64,000 nt of DNA from Eurosta solidaginis (GCF_040869045.1 NC_090321.1:74123183-74187182), one strand, 5' to 3'. Counted from the stretch's first letter, positions 35,416 to 48,056 are shown. Notes: generated by a model from the sequence alone, not told the origin. Made by a program: numbers and translations.

Positions 35416-37519
35416 TAGACTGGGTTGGTCCCCATACAAAAAAAAAGTTGCTAATGTCCGCCCCTATTTTTAAAGATTATGTTGAGAGGGTTTCGGAAAC
35501 ATTTTTTTAAATTATGTTTGATCATTCGAAATACAACCGAAGGTTTTTTCGTTGTAACTTAGTTACTCGACGTCCAATTTTTAAAATTCATATGTCATTT
35601 TTTGGCCTTGAGAAGCTTCACATTTCCGTTAAATGTCCTTGTAAGCTATGAAGTCGTCACATGATTACGTCAGCTAACAAAGTTGTACCCCCCTAATGTA
35701 TCCTTTTTCCTTACCAAACGAAAGTACTTAAAAACTCAAGAAAATGTTGCTTTGAAACCATATTATTAAATTAATAAACAAAGAAGTTATAGCACTTTCA
35801 ATATTGTAACGAGTTTACTTGCAAATCCTCTTATTTGCAATCCTCTGCTAAGTTCGAATCACTAAACTGTTGAATAAATAACTCCAATTTGTAATAATGC
35901 AAAATGGCCTTTATTAAAGTACTTCACAATAACACTCAAACTGTGCAACGAATAGCTTGCTTAATAACCAAACTGATTGATAGCTCAAATTAAATTCTAC
36001 TATTCAAAATAATACTGCTCTTGCTCGCTAGATAGCGTCTTAGTCGAAACTGCTTGACAACTCAAATCAAACTGAATTCCAGCCCCCCACAATTGCCGCC
36101 TTTTATACTCTTTGATTTCAACCTTCGCATCTTCTAGGCGCTTCCAGAATCGACTAGTCCAGCAGCTCTCAAACTTCTCAGCTGTAACTAAAATTGCACA
36201 ATTTTATAGTTTTTCTCATTGCATACTTATAGGAGTATCTCAGATATGTGCATGTGTTTGTGCATTGACTCTCCGCTGTTCGTATACGTACATGGTACAT
36301 ATGTGTAGACGCAATTATTGTTTTGTTTATGTAGATACATAATGATTGATCTATGGATGTGAATTCACGTCACTGCTTAGCATCGGCTTAGAGATGGCAG
36401 CACTCCTTAGTTTTGCTAATATTCGTAACAATATTTATTGCAACTGTTATTTTACCTGATTCTTATTATACTTAGACCTGAAACTCATGATATTTTTGGA
36501 GGAAAAATTATTATTAGGGTTTGCATTGAAAAGTTAATAAAGATATGCCAAATATCATGAATAGGGGAAGTCTAAGTAATTAAGTGAGTCAAACCTGTTG
36601 TTTCGTATTTAACACTATGCGACAAAATCAACTTTTTTTCTCGGTATTGGACAAAACCCACTTTTTTGTAGAGATTGAGGCTTAAGTAAACAAAGTACTA
36701 TCTCCGTTTTTCGAACTTAGCCTCCAAAAAATAGATATCGGCTTACGAAGTTCGAAGTTCGAAATTCTACATTTCGAAATTTTATTTTTTGTTTTGTTAA
36801 CGCGTTCAGCAAATTGAAATAGTAGAAATGTGGCCGTGGTCCGCTCTTTTCCCTTATTTGAAGGGCTGAATTCTTTTTTTGAGAAATTTGGTCTAACAGC
36901 TGTTATACGAGGTGAAAAGTCAGACTCTGACTTCTGAAATTTCACCTCGTATAACAGCTTTTATACTAAATTTCTCAAAAAAAGAATTCAGCCCTTCAAA
37001 TAAGGGAAAACAGCGGACCACGCCCACATTTTTACTTTTTCAATTTGCTGAACGCGTTAACAAAAAAAATTAAATTTCGAAATGTAGAATTTCGAACTTC
37101 GAAAGCCGATATCTATTTTTTGGAGGCTAAGTTCGAAAAACGGAGATAGTACTTTGTTTACTCAAGCCTCAATCTCTACGAAAAAGTGGGTTTTGTCTAA
37201 TACCCAGAAAAAAGTTGATTTTGTCGCATAGTGTTATTATTATAAATACGAAACGACAGGTTTGACTCACTTATTTACTTTGACTTCCCCTATTCATAAT
37301 ATTTGGCATATCTTTATTAACTTTTCAATGCAAACCCTAATAATAAATTTTTCCGCAAACCTAAATCGGACGACAAATAACCAAGCTACAACGAAAAAAC
37401 CTTTTCGGCTGTATTTCGAAGGACCAAAAAAAATAAAAAAAAATTTTTTTCGAAACCCTCTCAACATGATCTTTAAATTTAGGGGCGGACATTAGCAACT
37501 TTTTTTTCGACCCTGTCTA
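35416..37519. mobile_element. Foldback element with 8-bp TSD
   Basis: CTATACAC at 35408-35415 and 37520-37527 flanks a nearly complete palindrome centred at about 36928. Ends are TAGACTGGGTTG on the left and inverted TAGACAGGGTCG on the right; 'aaaaagttgctaatgtccgc' is common to both arms. The right arm is 591 bp. The left arm is about 880 bp once the solo LTR is removed, with about 290 bp that have no partner. The spacer at the centre is about 22 bp. No transposase is encoded. The 8-bp TSD suggests hAT-type or similar mobilisation. Confidence 0.8.
35805..36430 (-). mobile_element. Solo LTR, relative of the 24.3-kb gypsy element
   Basis: Flanked by ATAT at 35801-35804 and 36431-36434. It starts TGTAAC and ends TTCGTAACA; in minus orientation the LTR starts TGTTACGAATATTAGC and shares long stretches with the LTRs at 24287 and 27282 (for example tcattatgtatctacataaa and tttaataaaggccattt). 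A TATAAAAGGC box is near 36105. A solo LTR arises by recombination between two LTRs of one provirus. It sits in the left arm of the foldback element. Confidence 0.85.
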
Positions 37520-37527
37520 CTATACAC

Positions 37528-37935
37528 TATGACTAACAAAGGTGCCTGTCTCCGCTAAAGAGGGTGACGCCCACCCACAGGAAGGACCACATGGAAAGCA
37601 ATTTAAATTCCCTTGATGTGAGCAATTGACGCCAGTTAGACCAACTGTTAAAACGAGTAATTAATGTAAATGCATACATATAAGTCAGACTTCAACGCTG
37701 TTGGTACACGTGTGGCTACAAACTGTCCCGCTCTGGATCTAATTAGCCATGTTCTTGTTTGGCCGACCATTGCTATGACCTCCATGTCCGTGATCATCGC
37801 CATCGTGATTATCTCAATGCCCACCATCATCAATGATTTTTAATTTATTTGATATGAAATCGATGTTTTTTCTCGATGTTCGTTGCAGACCTGTTAAATA
37901 ATGATTAATAATGGTAATGATTAGCCGTTCCATTG
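37528..37935. other. Unassigned, with a dispersed-repeat scrap
   Basis: Positions 37676-37740 (minus) match the sequence at 20245-20305 over about 60 bp (agagcgggacag, acgtgtaccaacagc). Otherwise nothing recognised. Confidence 0.35.
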
Positions 37936-38688
37936 ATTACACTGGTTTACAGCCAAAATGCACCAGAGACGCCATTACGAAATTCCTATGTAAAATCACC
38001 CCCTGATTTCGAAAATCAAGGTTATTTTTAATTCTATGGTAACGTTTTTGAGATATTTACGAATAACGGTTTTTTTAAAAACAAAAAAAAACAAAAAAAT
38101 TGGGTCCACTTAATCATATATATCTCAAGAACGAATTGAGCGAATATGTACCAGCAGGATACTTAAGTATTAAATGGGAATATTTACATGAATGTTTATA
38201 ACTTTTGTATTAGTCCATCGATTTTGTTGAATGAAAGCATATTTTTTTTGTAATAAAACAGAGCTTAGAGAGAAAAAACAAATCTGCAAAAAAAACAAAA
38301 AGTTTTCGAGATCCTGCCTCGCAAATTACAATTTTTTTTATATTTTTACAAAAAAAAATGGAAAAAATCCGTAATGGTTTTTCGTTATCTTTGAATCTGC
38401 AGGGTCTAGCAAAAAGTGTTGTATGCACAGTTTATAGAAAATTTTATTACCTTTTAAAACTTCAAACCGTTTTGGAATTGCTCAATTCGTTCTTGAGATA
38501 TATATGATTAAGTGGACCCAATTTTTTTTTTTTTTTTGGAAAAACCGTTATTCGTAAATATCTCAAAAACATTACCACAGAATTAAAAGTAACCTTGATT
38601 TTCGAAATCAGCGGGTGATTTTACATAGGAATTTCATAATGGCGTATGTGGTGCAGAAATAAAATTGGAATTTGTGATCCAGTGTAAT
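37936..38688. mobile_element. Inverted-repeat (MITE-like) element
   Basis: Ends ATTACACTGG and inverted CCAGTGTAAT. Long imperfect arms follow (gaaattcctatgtaaaatca; aatatctcaaaaac; gtccacttaatcatatatat) over about 240 bp each. The middle about 250 bp does not pair. No coding capacity. I do not see a convincing target duplication. Confidence 0.65.
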
Positions 38689-39849
38689 TTTCTTTAAACG
38701 CCATTTAATGATTACTTGCTATTATTTTCTATTTTTAATGATTACTTCTCAATTGATTAAAAAAATAATAAAAAAATCATGATTTTTACGATTACTGAAA
38801 AACATCAAAAACAATCAAAAATCAAAAGTAATTGATTATTTTTGATTTGTAAAATTTTGTTTTTTTTTTGATTATTTTTCCCCTTTGTTTAAACAAAAAT
38901 TCTCGTTTGTTGCTTGCACGGGACAACTTCTACAAACAAGTACGTTTTAGGATGCAATAGTAATCGTAAGCGTACATGCAACATATAGGGCGAATGGTAT
39001 ATGAGCGTTGATTCAAACATATTCTCAGGTAAGTATATACACATGCGCATAATTTGCTTCACTCATTATATAAAATAATAATGATCCTCTATGGTTTTAT
39101 CCTTAAGTCAAGCCAATTTTGTTTTGTATCCAAAATTAATATATCCGCTATTTTGGATTAAGTTATGGCTATGCACTGATTGTTTTGTAATCAAAGTTTA
39201 TCATATTATTGTTCGCTTTATTTTAGTAATATTGGTTTCATATAATCGCCACTATGTCAGTGTTCTTCGTCCCATTTAGAGAGCTTTATCATAAATAAGC
39301 AGTTTTTTTCGTTAATATCTTTTGAACAACTCAACATTTTTGTTTTCCGCCTTCGGATTATTAATACTGAGGTCAAGCCAAGTCTTTTAGGACACGTATT
39401 AGCAGTCGACCGCTGTTATAGACTCTTACAATGTATATATATATATATTCTTGGAAAATATCCAACCATGTTGAAAAAATAATATATGATAGGCAAATAA
39501 ATGTGTTTGAAATTTCCATTGTAATTAATAAAAATATGGCTCACTATGCAAAACTTAAAATTTTATAGGAAATATCCTAGACGTTATCATGAGGAAATAA
39601 AAAGAATATTCTATCTAATGTACATGGAAATATGTTAATAAATTTATCTGGGGTATAACAACCTTTGGTTAGACAACTGATCATGATGATGAATGTCAAC
39701 TTAGAGGATCGCTTCAGGTGGAAGTGAAGCTATCAACCTAGGTAGTATTACTCATACATGTTGTTTTGTCGTAAAACAATACGCACTCCCCTGCAAGGTA
39801 TTCGTCGGATACATCTATAGACACGATAATTTGTAGGTGGGTATGTACA
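38689..39849. other. Unassigned, AT-rich
   Basis: Contains simple AT-rich repeats (38750-38880 'aatcaaaaatcaaaagtaattg' type) and a TA run at 39435. No gene seen. Confidence 0.4.
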
Positions 39850-40840
39850 TATGTATCCTAGAGTGGTCCTAAAAATTTGTTTCCCGCAAAAAGACTGTAC
39901 CGCTCCCGCAATTTATTCCTTTGTATGTAAGTAATAAATATCACAACTCCTGGGCAGATCACACCAGCTTATGGCGTGGCACATTCCCATTGAAAATGCC
40001 CAAACCCATTTTTTTTAATTTTCGAGAATAATGCCTGACCAATCTTATAAAAAGTTGTAAATAAGCTGTTTTACTTATAATTTTTGGAAATAGGCGTGGC
40101 GCTTCCCATTTTTCAATCAAGCATTTTGCAACGTTTTGGGAGACCAATTGACGTATAAAGTCAAAATCAGGTACACTTATTTTTCCCACATTGGTCAAGG
40201 GCCCCTCCTATTTTATAAACATTTTTTTTTTTAATATAGGATCATGGACCAATGTAAAAGGCATTATTTTTGCGAAAAATATATTAATATCAATCGTATT
40301 TTACTTTCAAAATACCATTATAGGTAACAAAAAATTTAAGAAATGAAATATTTGAAATGGGTGTTTCACCCCTCCTTTTTCGGCCATTCATTATACTGTG
40401 TTTCGATAGCCAGTATTGGAAGAACAATTGAACTATTGTGAAGAAAGTCTATATTCATATTTTTTTTTTTTTTGTTTTGAGTTTGTTGGCCAGAGAACTT
40501 GTCTCCACACGCCAGGTATTTCCTCTTAGTATAAATTATATTCAGATTTAATGATTTAATGGTTTACTCCAAGTACGATAAATTTTAAGTTTTTCAACTG
40601 TTTGTAATTAACTATCCGCCATTTTGTTCTCAACCGCATGAATAGCGTCCTTTTATAGCACGCGGTTGAGCTGTGGGGAAACGAACTTGACGCGACGACG
40701 TTACAAAACGAAGTGCTATATTCATATTTTTTATGAATATTTCCAATAAAATCGGCAAAAATACATTTAATAAACACCTCCCTTTTGACAACACTTAATG
40801 TCAAAAAACTGAAACTAAATGAACTGTACGACAGCCCTTT
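39850..40840 (+). mobile_element. Second Helentron-like family, plus copy
   Basis: Body motifs 'ggcgtggcacattcccattgaaaatgccc' (in two parts), 'cttataaaaagttgt' and 'ttattcctttgtat' match 41929-42480 on the other strand. It has the CACGCC-type grammar but is distinct from copies A-G. Interrupted by a small retrocopy at 40466-40715. Ends not defined. Confidence 0.5.
40466..40715 (-). mobile_element. Retroposed transcript with poly(A) and 17-bp TSD
   Basis: CTATATTCATATTTTTT occurs at 40449-40465 and again at 40716-40732. The insert starts with T's on the plus strand (a poly(A) tail on the minus strand) and is about 250 bp. This is the signature of LINE-driven copying of an RNA. On the minus strand it contains ACAAAATGGCGGATAGTTAA, a very short start-stop, and no protein I recognise. 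It could be a processed pseudogene of a small mRNA or an unknown SINE. Confidence 0.65.
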
Positions 40841-40844
40841 ACTG

Positions 40845-41600
40845 CTACTTAATTGGCGCCTAACCGTTTAAACGGTTATATCCGTCCAACTGGGCGCGCC
40901 AATCGCTTCTTCGCTCCGCCAACTGGCGCCAATCGGTCATAGCAAGGAAGTTTAAATCGTTTTCCACCTGGTCTTTCCAGCGGAGTGGAGGGCCGCCCTC
41001 TACCTCCTAGCAGGGTTCCGATAAAAATATTTTCTGTCATTCGCATAACATGGCCTAGCCAGCGTAGCCGCTGGGTTTTAATTCGCTGGACTATGTTGAT
41101 GGCTGCGTAAAGCTCGTACAGCTCATAATTAAATCTTCTTCGGTACTCGCCATCGCCAACGCGTAGAGGTCCGTAAATCTTATGAAAACTTTTCTCTCGA
41201 AAACTCCCAGAGCCGCTTCATCTGAGTCATGATTCTGCACCATATAGCATGACGGGTACGATAAGTGAATTGTAGAGCATGATTTTCGTTTGCGGACAGA
41301 GGAATTTACTTTTAAATTGCCTACCTAGTCCAAATTAGCATTTAATGGCAAGGAGTGATTCTTCGTTGGATTTCAGAGATGATGTTGTTGCTTGCGTTAA
41401 TGCTGGTTCCCAAATAAACGAAGTCTTTTACTATTTCGAAACTATGCCTGCCAAAAGTAGCGTAGTTTCCAAGGCGCTAGTGCGCTGACTCTTTGCTCGA
41501 TGACAGCAGATACTTCCTTTTGTCTTTATTTACCATCAAACCCATGAATTTGCTAATTTCTTGTCTTTGGTTTGCAACGCTGTCTTTAATAAACTTACAT
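40845..41600 (-). pseudogene. RTE-clade non-LTR fragment (end of ORF2)
   Basis: Minus-strand reading contains the stretch FEIVKDFVYLGTSINA, RRYR-type pieces and a final tract ending near 'aattggcgcctaaccg', the C-terminal end of an RTE-type protein (post-RT region with LGS.IN and RI..QR.RW blocks). Many frame breaks. The same class as 13985-14510. Confidence 0.6.
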
Positions 41601-41928
41601 TTTCAAAAATAGATATCGCTGCTTGGCCTCTAGCCGTATGTTTTAAATGAAACACAACGGCGACATCTGCCTTTCATAATTAATTTGTACAAAAATATCA
41701 CGACATCTGTTTCTCCAGTCTCCCAATGATCCAGAGCATTCCCGTGAGAACTGATCGGGATACGGAGCTAGAAACTCACTGGGTGATGGCTAATTTGTGT
41801 GAAGTGAGGAAGTTGGATCAAAAAGAGAAATAATACTGTTAAGAATCAACCTGAAGAAAATAAGTGTTTTTTTAAATAATGGAGAACCATAAAACAGTTT
41901 TAACAAACATGGAAGAAGAACAAGAAAT
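41601..41928. other. Unassigned
   Basis: Nothing recognised. Confidence 0.35.
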
Positions 41929-42480
41929 GTTGTCTAAGTTCGGATGTAAACGAACATCATATACTCAGCTAGAGATCTATCGCACAGTTCTTTTAGTTCA
42001 GTTTCTTGGCCCTAAGTATTATCGAAAGGGGGGTTTTATTTCATGACTTTGAGTCTTTTATAAGAAGTATTCCTCTTTGTACAGGAAATAAGTGTAACGG
42101 GTTTCTGCCCCCATTTAAAAATGCTTAAGTTCCGTCAATCGGTCTTCGAGTTATGGCATCAGAAACGGTAGCCAATGCATGATCAAAGAGGCAGTGCCAC
42201 GCCCGTTTCAAAAAATTGTTGTCATTCATTTAATTGTTATAAATACACTTTAAATAAGAAATAGCGTATTAACAACTTTTTATAAGGTTTTGTCGGGCAA
42301 GGCTCTCAAAAATAACAAAAACCCCGATTCTGGGCATTTTCAATGGAAATGTGCCGCCTTAACCTTAAGTTATCTGCCCAAGAGTTTGGAAATTAATTAC
42401 CTATATACAAAGGAATAATTTGAGGGGGCGGTACCGCTTTTTTAAAAACATTAATTTTTTTTTCATACAAAATATATCCA
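41929..42480 (-). mobile_element. Second Helentron-like family, minus copy
   Basis: The 3' end on the minus strand contains the CTCAGCTAGAG/'ctgagtatatgatg' subterminal repeat and hairpin GTTCG/CGAAC (41938-41955) as in the main family. The body matches 39850-40130 in inverted orientation. Truncated by the hAT element at about 42490. Confidence 0.55.
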
Positions 42481-43186
42481 GTCTCACGATCAGGGCCGTA
42501 GAGAGAAAATCCGGGCCCAAGACTAAACAATTTCGGGCCCCTTATAAAAAATCCACTAATACATTTGATTAATTTGAATTAATGACGTCTCATTCATTAA
42601 TAATTTCTGATGGATTACATCAACTAAATGATTTTTGGACTAAGACCTGAAAATAAAATTAACACAGAATATTTACTATTCATACTACTTTATTGTAACG
42701 TAGAAATAAAATTCTCTTTCATCAGGCAGTTTTTTTCAAATAATCTGTTCTAGTTATTTGGTAACATTTTAATACAGTTCTGATAAATTTAATGATGATT
42801 ATAAATTTTAATTATTCAATATAGAAGGTTCGGATATCAAAGAGTGGCTTTTCTTGCTTTTTTCACTGCAAAATTTTTTTTATAATAATATAAAAATTTA
42901 ACTGTCTTGCCAAAACGGATTGAACACAAAGCGTGGCAAGTCCTGAAACTCGCTTTTGAGATGAACACGATCTAAGAAAGCTTTTGATTCTTGAAAGGAC
43001 GTTGATTTGAACATATGCAAGTAGATGGCATTTAGCAATTCCAATGGTGACAGACCTTTATCAAAATTTGCTTCGTAAATGTGTCTAAAGTGAATTATTT
43101 CGCATTCTAAGCTTTGAGAAACGTCCGACTTGTATTTTTCGACAAATTTTGCTGCGCTCGCCCGAACCGTAGTTTCATCCATGTCT

Positions 43187-44806
43187 TGTAATGTAACCTT
43201 CATGGAGGCTCGCTAAGTTGGTCTAGCGGCAGTGAAATGTCATACGGGGTTGTGCATGCTAGTTAAACCAGGACTAAGCTCTTCGGCTAGGGGGGAATTC
43301 TTATATTAAACATACTCACTGCATACATACACAAACATTTATTTCATGCACTGGTAAAAAAAATAAAATTAATACAGATACTACAGCAAAACGCACATCA
43401 AAATTTAATTTAGAACATCAGGGTAACTAGTTAGTCGGACAAAAATAAAGATAGCATTTCCAACATGGTCGGAAGTACGTATGAAAGGACAATAAAAACA
43501 AAAGAAAACATTTTAGAAGCAAGCACAATTCAGGGGACAAGATGAAAGTTGTCCCCATCTCACTCCCTTCCCAACCATATGTGAGAGTACATTTACGTCT
43601 CTCCCAACCCACTTAAATAATTGGAAGTCAACTCGTAGATCACATTACAAAAAAACTTAGACTTTATAAATTTAAAAAAAAAAATCAGTTTTGTTACATT
43701 AGAAAAAGTTGTTGTTGTATTGAGAACAGTTCAGCACATCTGCTGAATTTCATTATTTGAAAACTGTTATACAAATTCGAAATTGAATACAACTTTATAA
43801 CAGAAAAATTTTATTAACTGAACAACAACAAAAGCTCGTAATTTAAAAGGGTTGAATTACGGTATTGTAATTAGTAAAACAAAAATCATTTATTTTAAAG
43901 AAGCGACAATATATGTGTATGTACTGTTTTTACAGTCACTTATAAATGCTTACATACCTTAGCCTTGGGTTTGTCCCTCGATGTTTGCGCAAACAGCTGG
44001 ATACCTTAATGTATGTAGATATTACAGACCGTTGTCTATACATGGTCAATTAGTTTTAAATGCAAATTACCACATATGTACGCTTGTACATTTAATTTGC
44101 AAATTATTTAAAAAAAATTAAATTTAAATTAATTCAATTAAATTCTTAAAGAATAACAGTTAATATTTTCGATAAACAAAAAAAACTTTAAGAGTTACGA
44201 AAATAGTAAATTAAAACGATTAAACAAAATTCATTTTCGTTTTATAATTATTTTAATTTAATTTTAGTGCATTAATCACTATTTTGTAAGAAAAAGAAAA
44301 TAAGCTTGATGATTGGTGAGGTGTCTCTTAATTAAAAAAAAAAACAGCTTAAAAATGCGGCAGCCGCAGATGCAGATTTTTCCATCGACGTTATTGCCTT
44401 CGCGTTGCGAGCACCACTTTTCGGTTAGCCGGAATACCCTTGTTAGGGTCAGAAAAACTGGTTGAACTTAATTCTCAAGTATAATATTTAGCAATTTGCA
44501 ACAGAGGCACAACCCTTGCGTGAATTAAAATATACTCTTTATTTCCGAATTTAAAATTTCTTAACGGATTTTAGTATTATTTAAAAAAATCGTTATTGAT
44601 TGACAAATACATTTGTACGCGTTTCAATTCACCAACAAAATCGATGAGCTCCCCAAAAAATCAAAACGCTTGCTTTCTCAAAAAAAAAAACTCAAATGGT
44701 TGCTTAAACTTTTTGAATTCTTTCAAAACTTGTGCGAGTATAAAAGTGCAAAGTAGTTAGATCCAAAAGATAAAATATAATCATATAAAGATAGGCATAC
44801 ATCACA
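43187..44806 (-). repeat. 3' LTR (1620 bp)
   Basis: Matches 52448-54561 along its length. It has about 55 bp near 43225-43280 and about 35 bp near 43875 that the 5' LTR lacks. A TATA-like 'cttttatactcgcac' lies near the LTR 5' end (about 44735). No purine tract is obvious just before it. Confidence 0.8.
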
Positions 44807-45471
44807 AAACTAAATTCAAAATCCAGTCACTTCTAGAATTTTGAACTTGGAAAAATGTATGCGATAGTTCAAATACGTTGTAGTGTTTGTGTAAGTTTGC
44901 TGGATATTAAAGTGCCTGTATTCCTTTGCAGTGATATGTTTCTAGAAGTTTGCCGCCTTCATCTTCCAGTACGTAGTAAGATGAATCTTGCTTACTTCGA
45001 ACCCGCGCCTTGAGAAAGGTAGGTACTAATTTACTGTTAAAATTTTTACTTTGATTGCTCTGAGCAAAATTCCTACGTAATACCAATTGACCTTCCTTGA
45101 ATGAGACTGGCCTTAACCTCAAGTTGTAAGTTTTTTCATTTACCTTACGCACAGTGTCGCGTATAAGGGAAAGGGTATTATGTCTTTGTACCGTGTTTAA
45201 TGCGCACCCTTCTTCGGTCATGCCAATGTTTCGTAATAGCTTGTAATTTTCGCCGTGAGTCATCATATGCCGACCAAATACCACAAAATATGGACTGGTC
45301 GAGGTCGACTGATGTACTGAATTCCGCAAAGCACAATTGACGCTACTTAAATGTTGGTCCCACTCTCGCTGATCTCCCTTAGTATAAGCGCTAAGTGCTG
45401 CATTTATAGATCGGTTGACATGCTCCAAGCTATTGCTCTGCGGAGAGTACCCAGCGGTGCATACCCTACAA

Positions 45472-45690
45472 AAATCGCGAGTACTCCATGCATGCATGTA
45501 TGGAGTAATCGCTATGGACCAACCGAGTGCTCCAAAATTTAACCACAATTCATACAACAAATATGGTCCAATTAACATTGCGATGTCCTAGGACTGGACC
45601 ATATACTCCAGCTCCGCATTACATCAGAGTAATCCATTGAGTACCCACAGTCCAATAAACATCGTGTAGTGATTACAATCGTTAAAAACG
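45472..45690. mobile_element. Short insertion with imperfect inverted arms
   Basis: It breaks the integrase between the FND segment and CTAGYSP. The arms share 'taatc.cta' and 'ggac....gtgctc/gtactc' motifs in inverted orientation (near 45490-45535 and 45625-45680). Boundaries uncertain; a short CGATT is found at both sides. Confidence 0.4.
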
Positions 45691-45744
45691 ATCGCCTTAC
45701 TTAAACTGACTTCCATTATCGCTAACTAGTACTTCTGGCACCCC

Positions 45745-46301
45745 GTTACGATAATTAACGTTAATAAACGAAACAAAGTGATTTCGTTTCATTTATTAAC
45801 GTTAAGAACGTCAAATTAACGAAATGATTTTGTTTCGTTTTCTGCCATATCAAAACGAAATCAAATCGTTTATGTTGATTATTAATTTCAAACTATGCTG
45901 GCAAAGCTGATTGATGGCGGAGTCATTAAAGGTGAAAGCATTAGCCAAGCTGATTGCAACTTTTCTCATGAATTTTGACAGTACGAACATTTCTCAGAGT
46001 ATTTTTGACATTACCACCAACGAATTACACAAACAAATTACATGGAGTTTGTGTGTGTATGTCCGCTCGCTGTTACCACCTTACGGCTTCACCATGGCTA
46101 TAGCATTGCCAGCACAATTCAAACATAAAGTATCACGTTTTTGTTAAAGTTTTTAACGTTGACGAAAGCTTTTCGTTTCGGTTAAAAAAGAGATACAATT
46201 TATCTTGATAATTTCTTTATCGGTAATATTTCGAAGTGTTTCAACGGAAACGGTGGAAATTTTCTGATAAACGATTAGCTTAACGTTAAGGTGCATCCCT
46301 G
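45745..46301 (+). mobile_element. hAT-type MITE, copy 1, left end lost
   Basis: The right end GGTGCATCCCTG and the internal sequence match the complete copy at 52619-53207 in inverted orientation. The left terminus is missing: it starts at 'gttacgataattaacg'. It is rich in AACGTT palindromes. It sits in the integrase gene. Confidence 0.75.
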
Positions 46302-46747
46302 ATCAAAAACATGTTCCTTAAGGTAATTCACAATAGGCGTCGTTGTAAACTTCTTCAATGGGCACAGAAAAGTAAATATAGATATTTGATCTAAGACGAT
46401 CAAAATACCAATATTACCAATCTTTGACCTAGGAAAAGGCCCTATAAGATCTATGAACAATGAAGGTACAAAATTACCCATAGGAGGTCTTAAAATCTGG
46501 GTTGGATGCTTCGTCATTTTACAAGTGTCACATTTTGCAATATAGTCGCGCACTGTACGCAAAAGCCCTGGCCAAAAGAAACACCGTCGAATACGCTCCG
46601 TAGTTTTAGCAATGCCACCATGAGCGCAAGTTGGATTGTCGTGCGAGTTGCGTATTACCTCTTCTCTTAAGCCTTCCGGAACCACTAGTTTCCAAGCAGA
46701 GTTCTGTTGTGCGACGTCACCTGTGTAGTATTCTGTTCGATGATATA

Positions 46748-48056
46748 TTAAGTTATCTCGAACTTCGAAGTCTGGATACTTTTCTTTATATCTTTATTGG
46801 ATAAAATCATACTACGAAGTTCATTATAAGCCACTTCATGTAAAGCAGTTGACGTAAGATCAATATTCGGCACATAGTCTAGCTGTAAACTCTCCACTTC
46901 CTCTTTGCTTTCAGAATACTTACGGCACAGTGCGTCGGGTACCACATTTTGGCTTCCTTTACGCTGTTCTATTGTAAATTGAAATTATTGAAGCTTGCGT
47001 GATCTGTGACTATTTTAAATTCTTGACCCTCAACGTAAGGACGAAACTTTTAAACGCTAAAACTGCTGCCAGGCATTCTTGTTCTGTAACCGAATAATTG
47101 CGCTGTGCTTTTTTAAGTTTCTGTGACATATACGAGATTGGAATCTCTTCTCCATTCTCGTTAACCTGAGCTAGTACAGCCCCAACTCCGTTTTGGCTTG
47201 CGTCACACTGTACAATGAATGGCTTAGTAAAGTCCAGGTTTGCCAGAAACGGGGCAGATGTCAAACGTTTTTTTAAAATGTCAAATGCTTCCTGTGCGGT
47301 TTCTGTCCAATCAAATGTCTTGTTCTTTTTTAACAGTTTTGTCAGAGGCTGAGTCACGTCCGCAAAGTTTGCAATAAATCGCCGGTACCACCCAGCCATT
47401 CTTAAAAATCTTCGAAGCTGACGAACTGATTTCAGAACAGGAAACTCAAGTATGGCGGAAACTTTAGCCGGGTCGGTTTGTAATGTCCCTTGACCTACTA
47501 CATAACCCAGGTAGTTTACTTACTTAGGACAAAACTTGCTTTTTGCGATGTTAATCGTCAGACCTGCCTTACGTATGTGCAGGGCTACTTCCTGCAGTAA
47601 ATCGATATGCGATTTGAAATCTTCCGAGACCAAGAGTAAATCGTCCAAATAAACGAAAACGCGTTCTTTCAAGTTATATGAAATTATTTTATCCATTAAC
47701 CGACACATCGTTTGGAGAGCATTGCACAGTCCAAATGGCATAACCGTGAACTGATAAAGTGGGCGATTTGGAATGGTAAAAGCAGTTTTCTCACGAGATC
47801 TCTCCTCCAGTGGAATCTGCCAGAATACGTCCTTTAAATCTAGACTAGATATAAATTCAGCACGCGGAAGTCTGCTCAAAATACCTTCTATGTGTGGCAA
47901 TGGATAAGCGTCCTTTTGTGTAACTTGGTTTATTTTGCGATTATCTAAACAAAGCCTGACTTTCCCAGGTTTTCTCACTAGTACAACAGGTGATGACCAT
48001 GCGCTGTTTGATTCTATCACGCCTAATTTATGCATTCGCTCAATTTCCTGTCCCAC
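46748..48056 (-). pseudogene. gypsy reverse transcriptase and RNase H
   Basis: RT (47520-48056): GVIESNSAWSSPVVLVRK, CLDNRKIN, ISSLDLKDVFWQIPL, MPFGLCNA and the catalytic VYLDDLLL. RNase H with the connecting region (47010-47399): AGWYRRFIANFADV, PFIVQCDASQNGVGAVL (catalytic Asp) and RNYSVTEQECLA (Glu). The end of RNase H (46748-46945) keeps MVPDALCRKY. Frames change between the three parts, near 47519 and 46990. Makes DNA from the element RNA in intact relatives. Confidence 0.85.

Larger units (their letters stand above)
44907..46685 (-). pseudogene. gypsy integrase, split by two insertions
   Basis: The N-terminal zinc-binding part has NSHDNPTCAHGG and CDTCK (HHCC type). The core has FIDLIGPFPRSK (first Asp), then after a 557-bp insertion GVPEVLVSDNGSQFK (second Asp), then after a roughly 215-bp insertion CTAGYSPQSNSLEHVNRSIN, in which the third catalytic Glu is in SLEHVN. 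The C-terminal part (EGQLVLRRNFAQS, ARVRSKQDSSYYVLEDE) runs to 44907. Minus strand, about 100 bp before the 3' LTR. Confidence 0.8.

Noticed and set aside
45911..46147. ORF MMAESLKVKALAKLIATF shared with 52735-53007
   Set aside because: Both lie inside the same MITE; the two reading frames diverge after about 30 residues through indels, so no coding constraint is seen.
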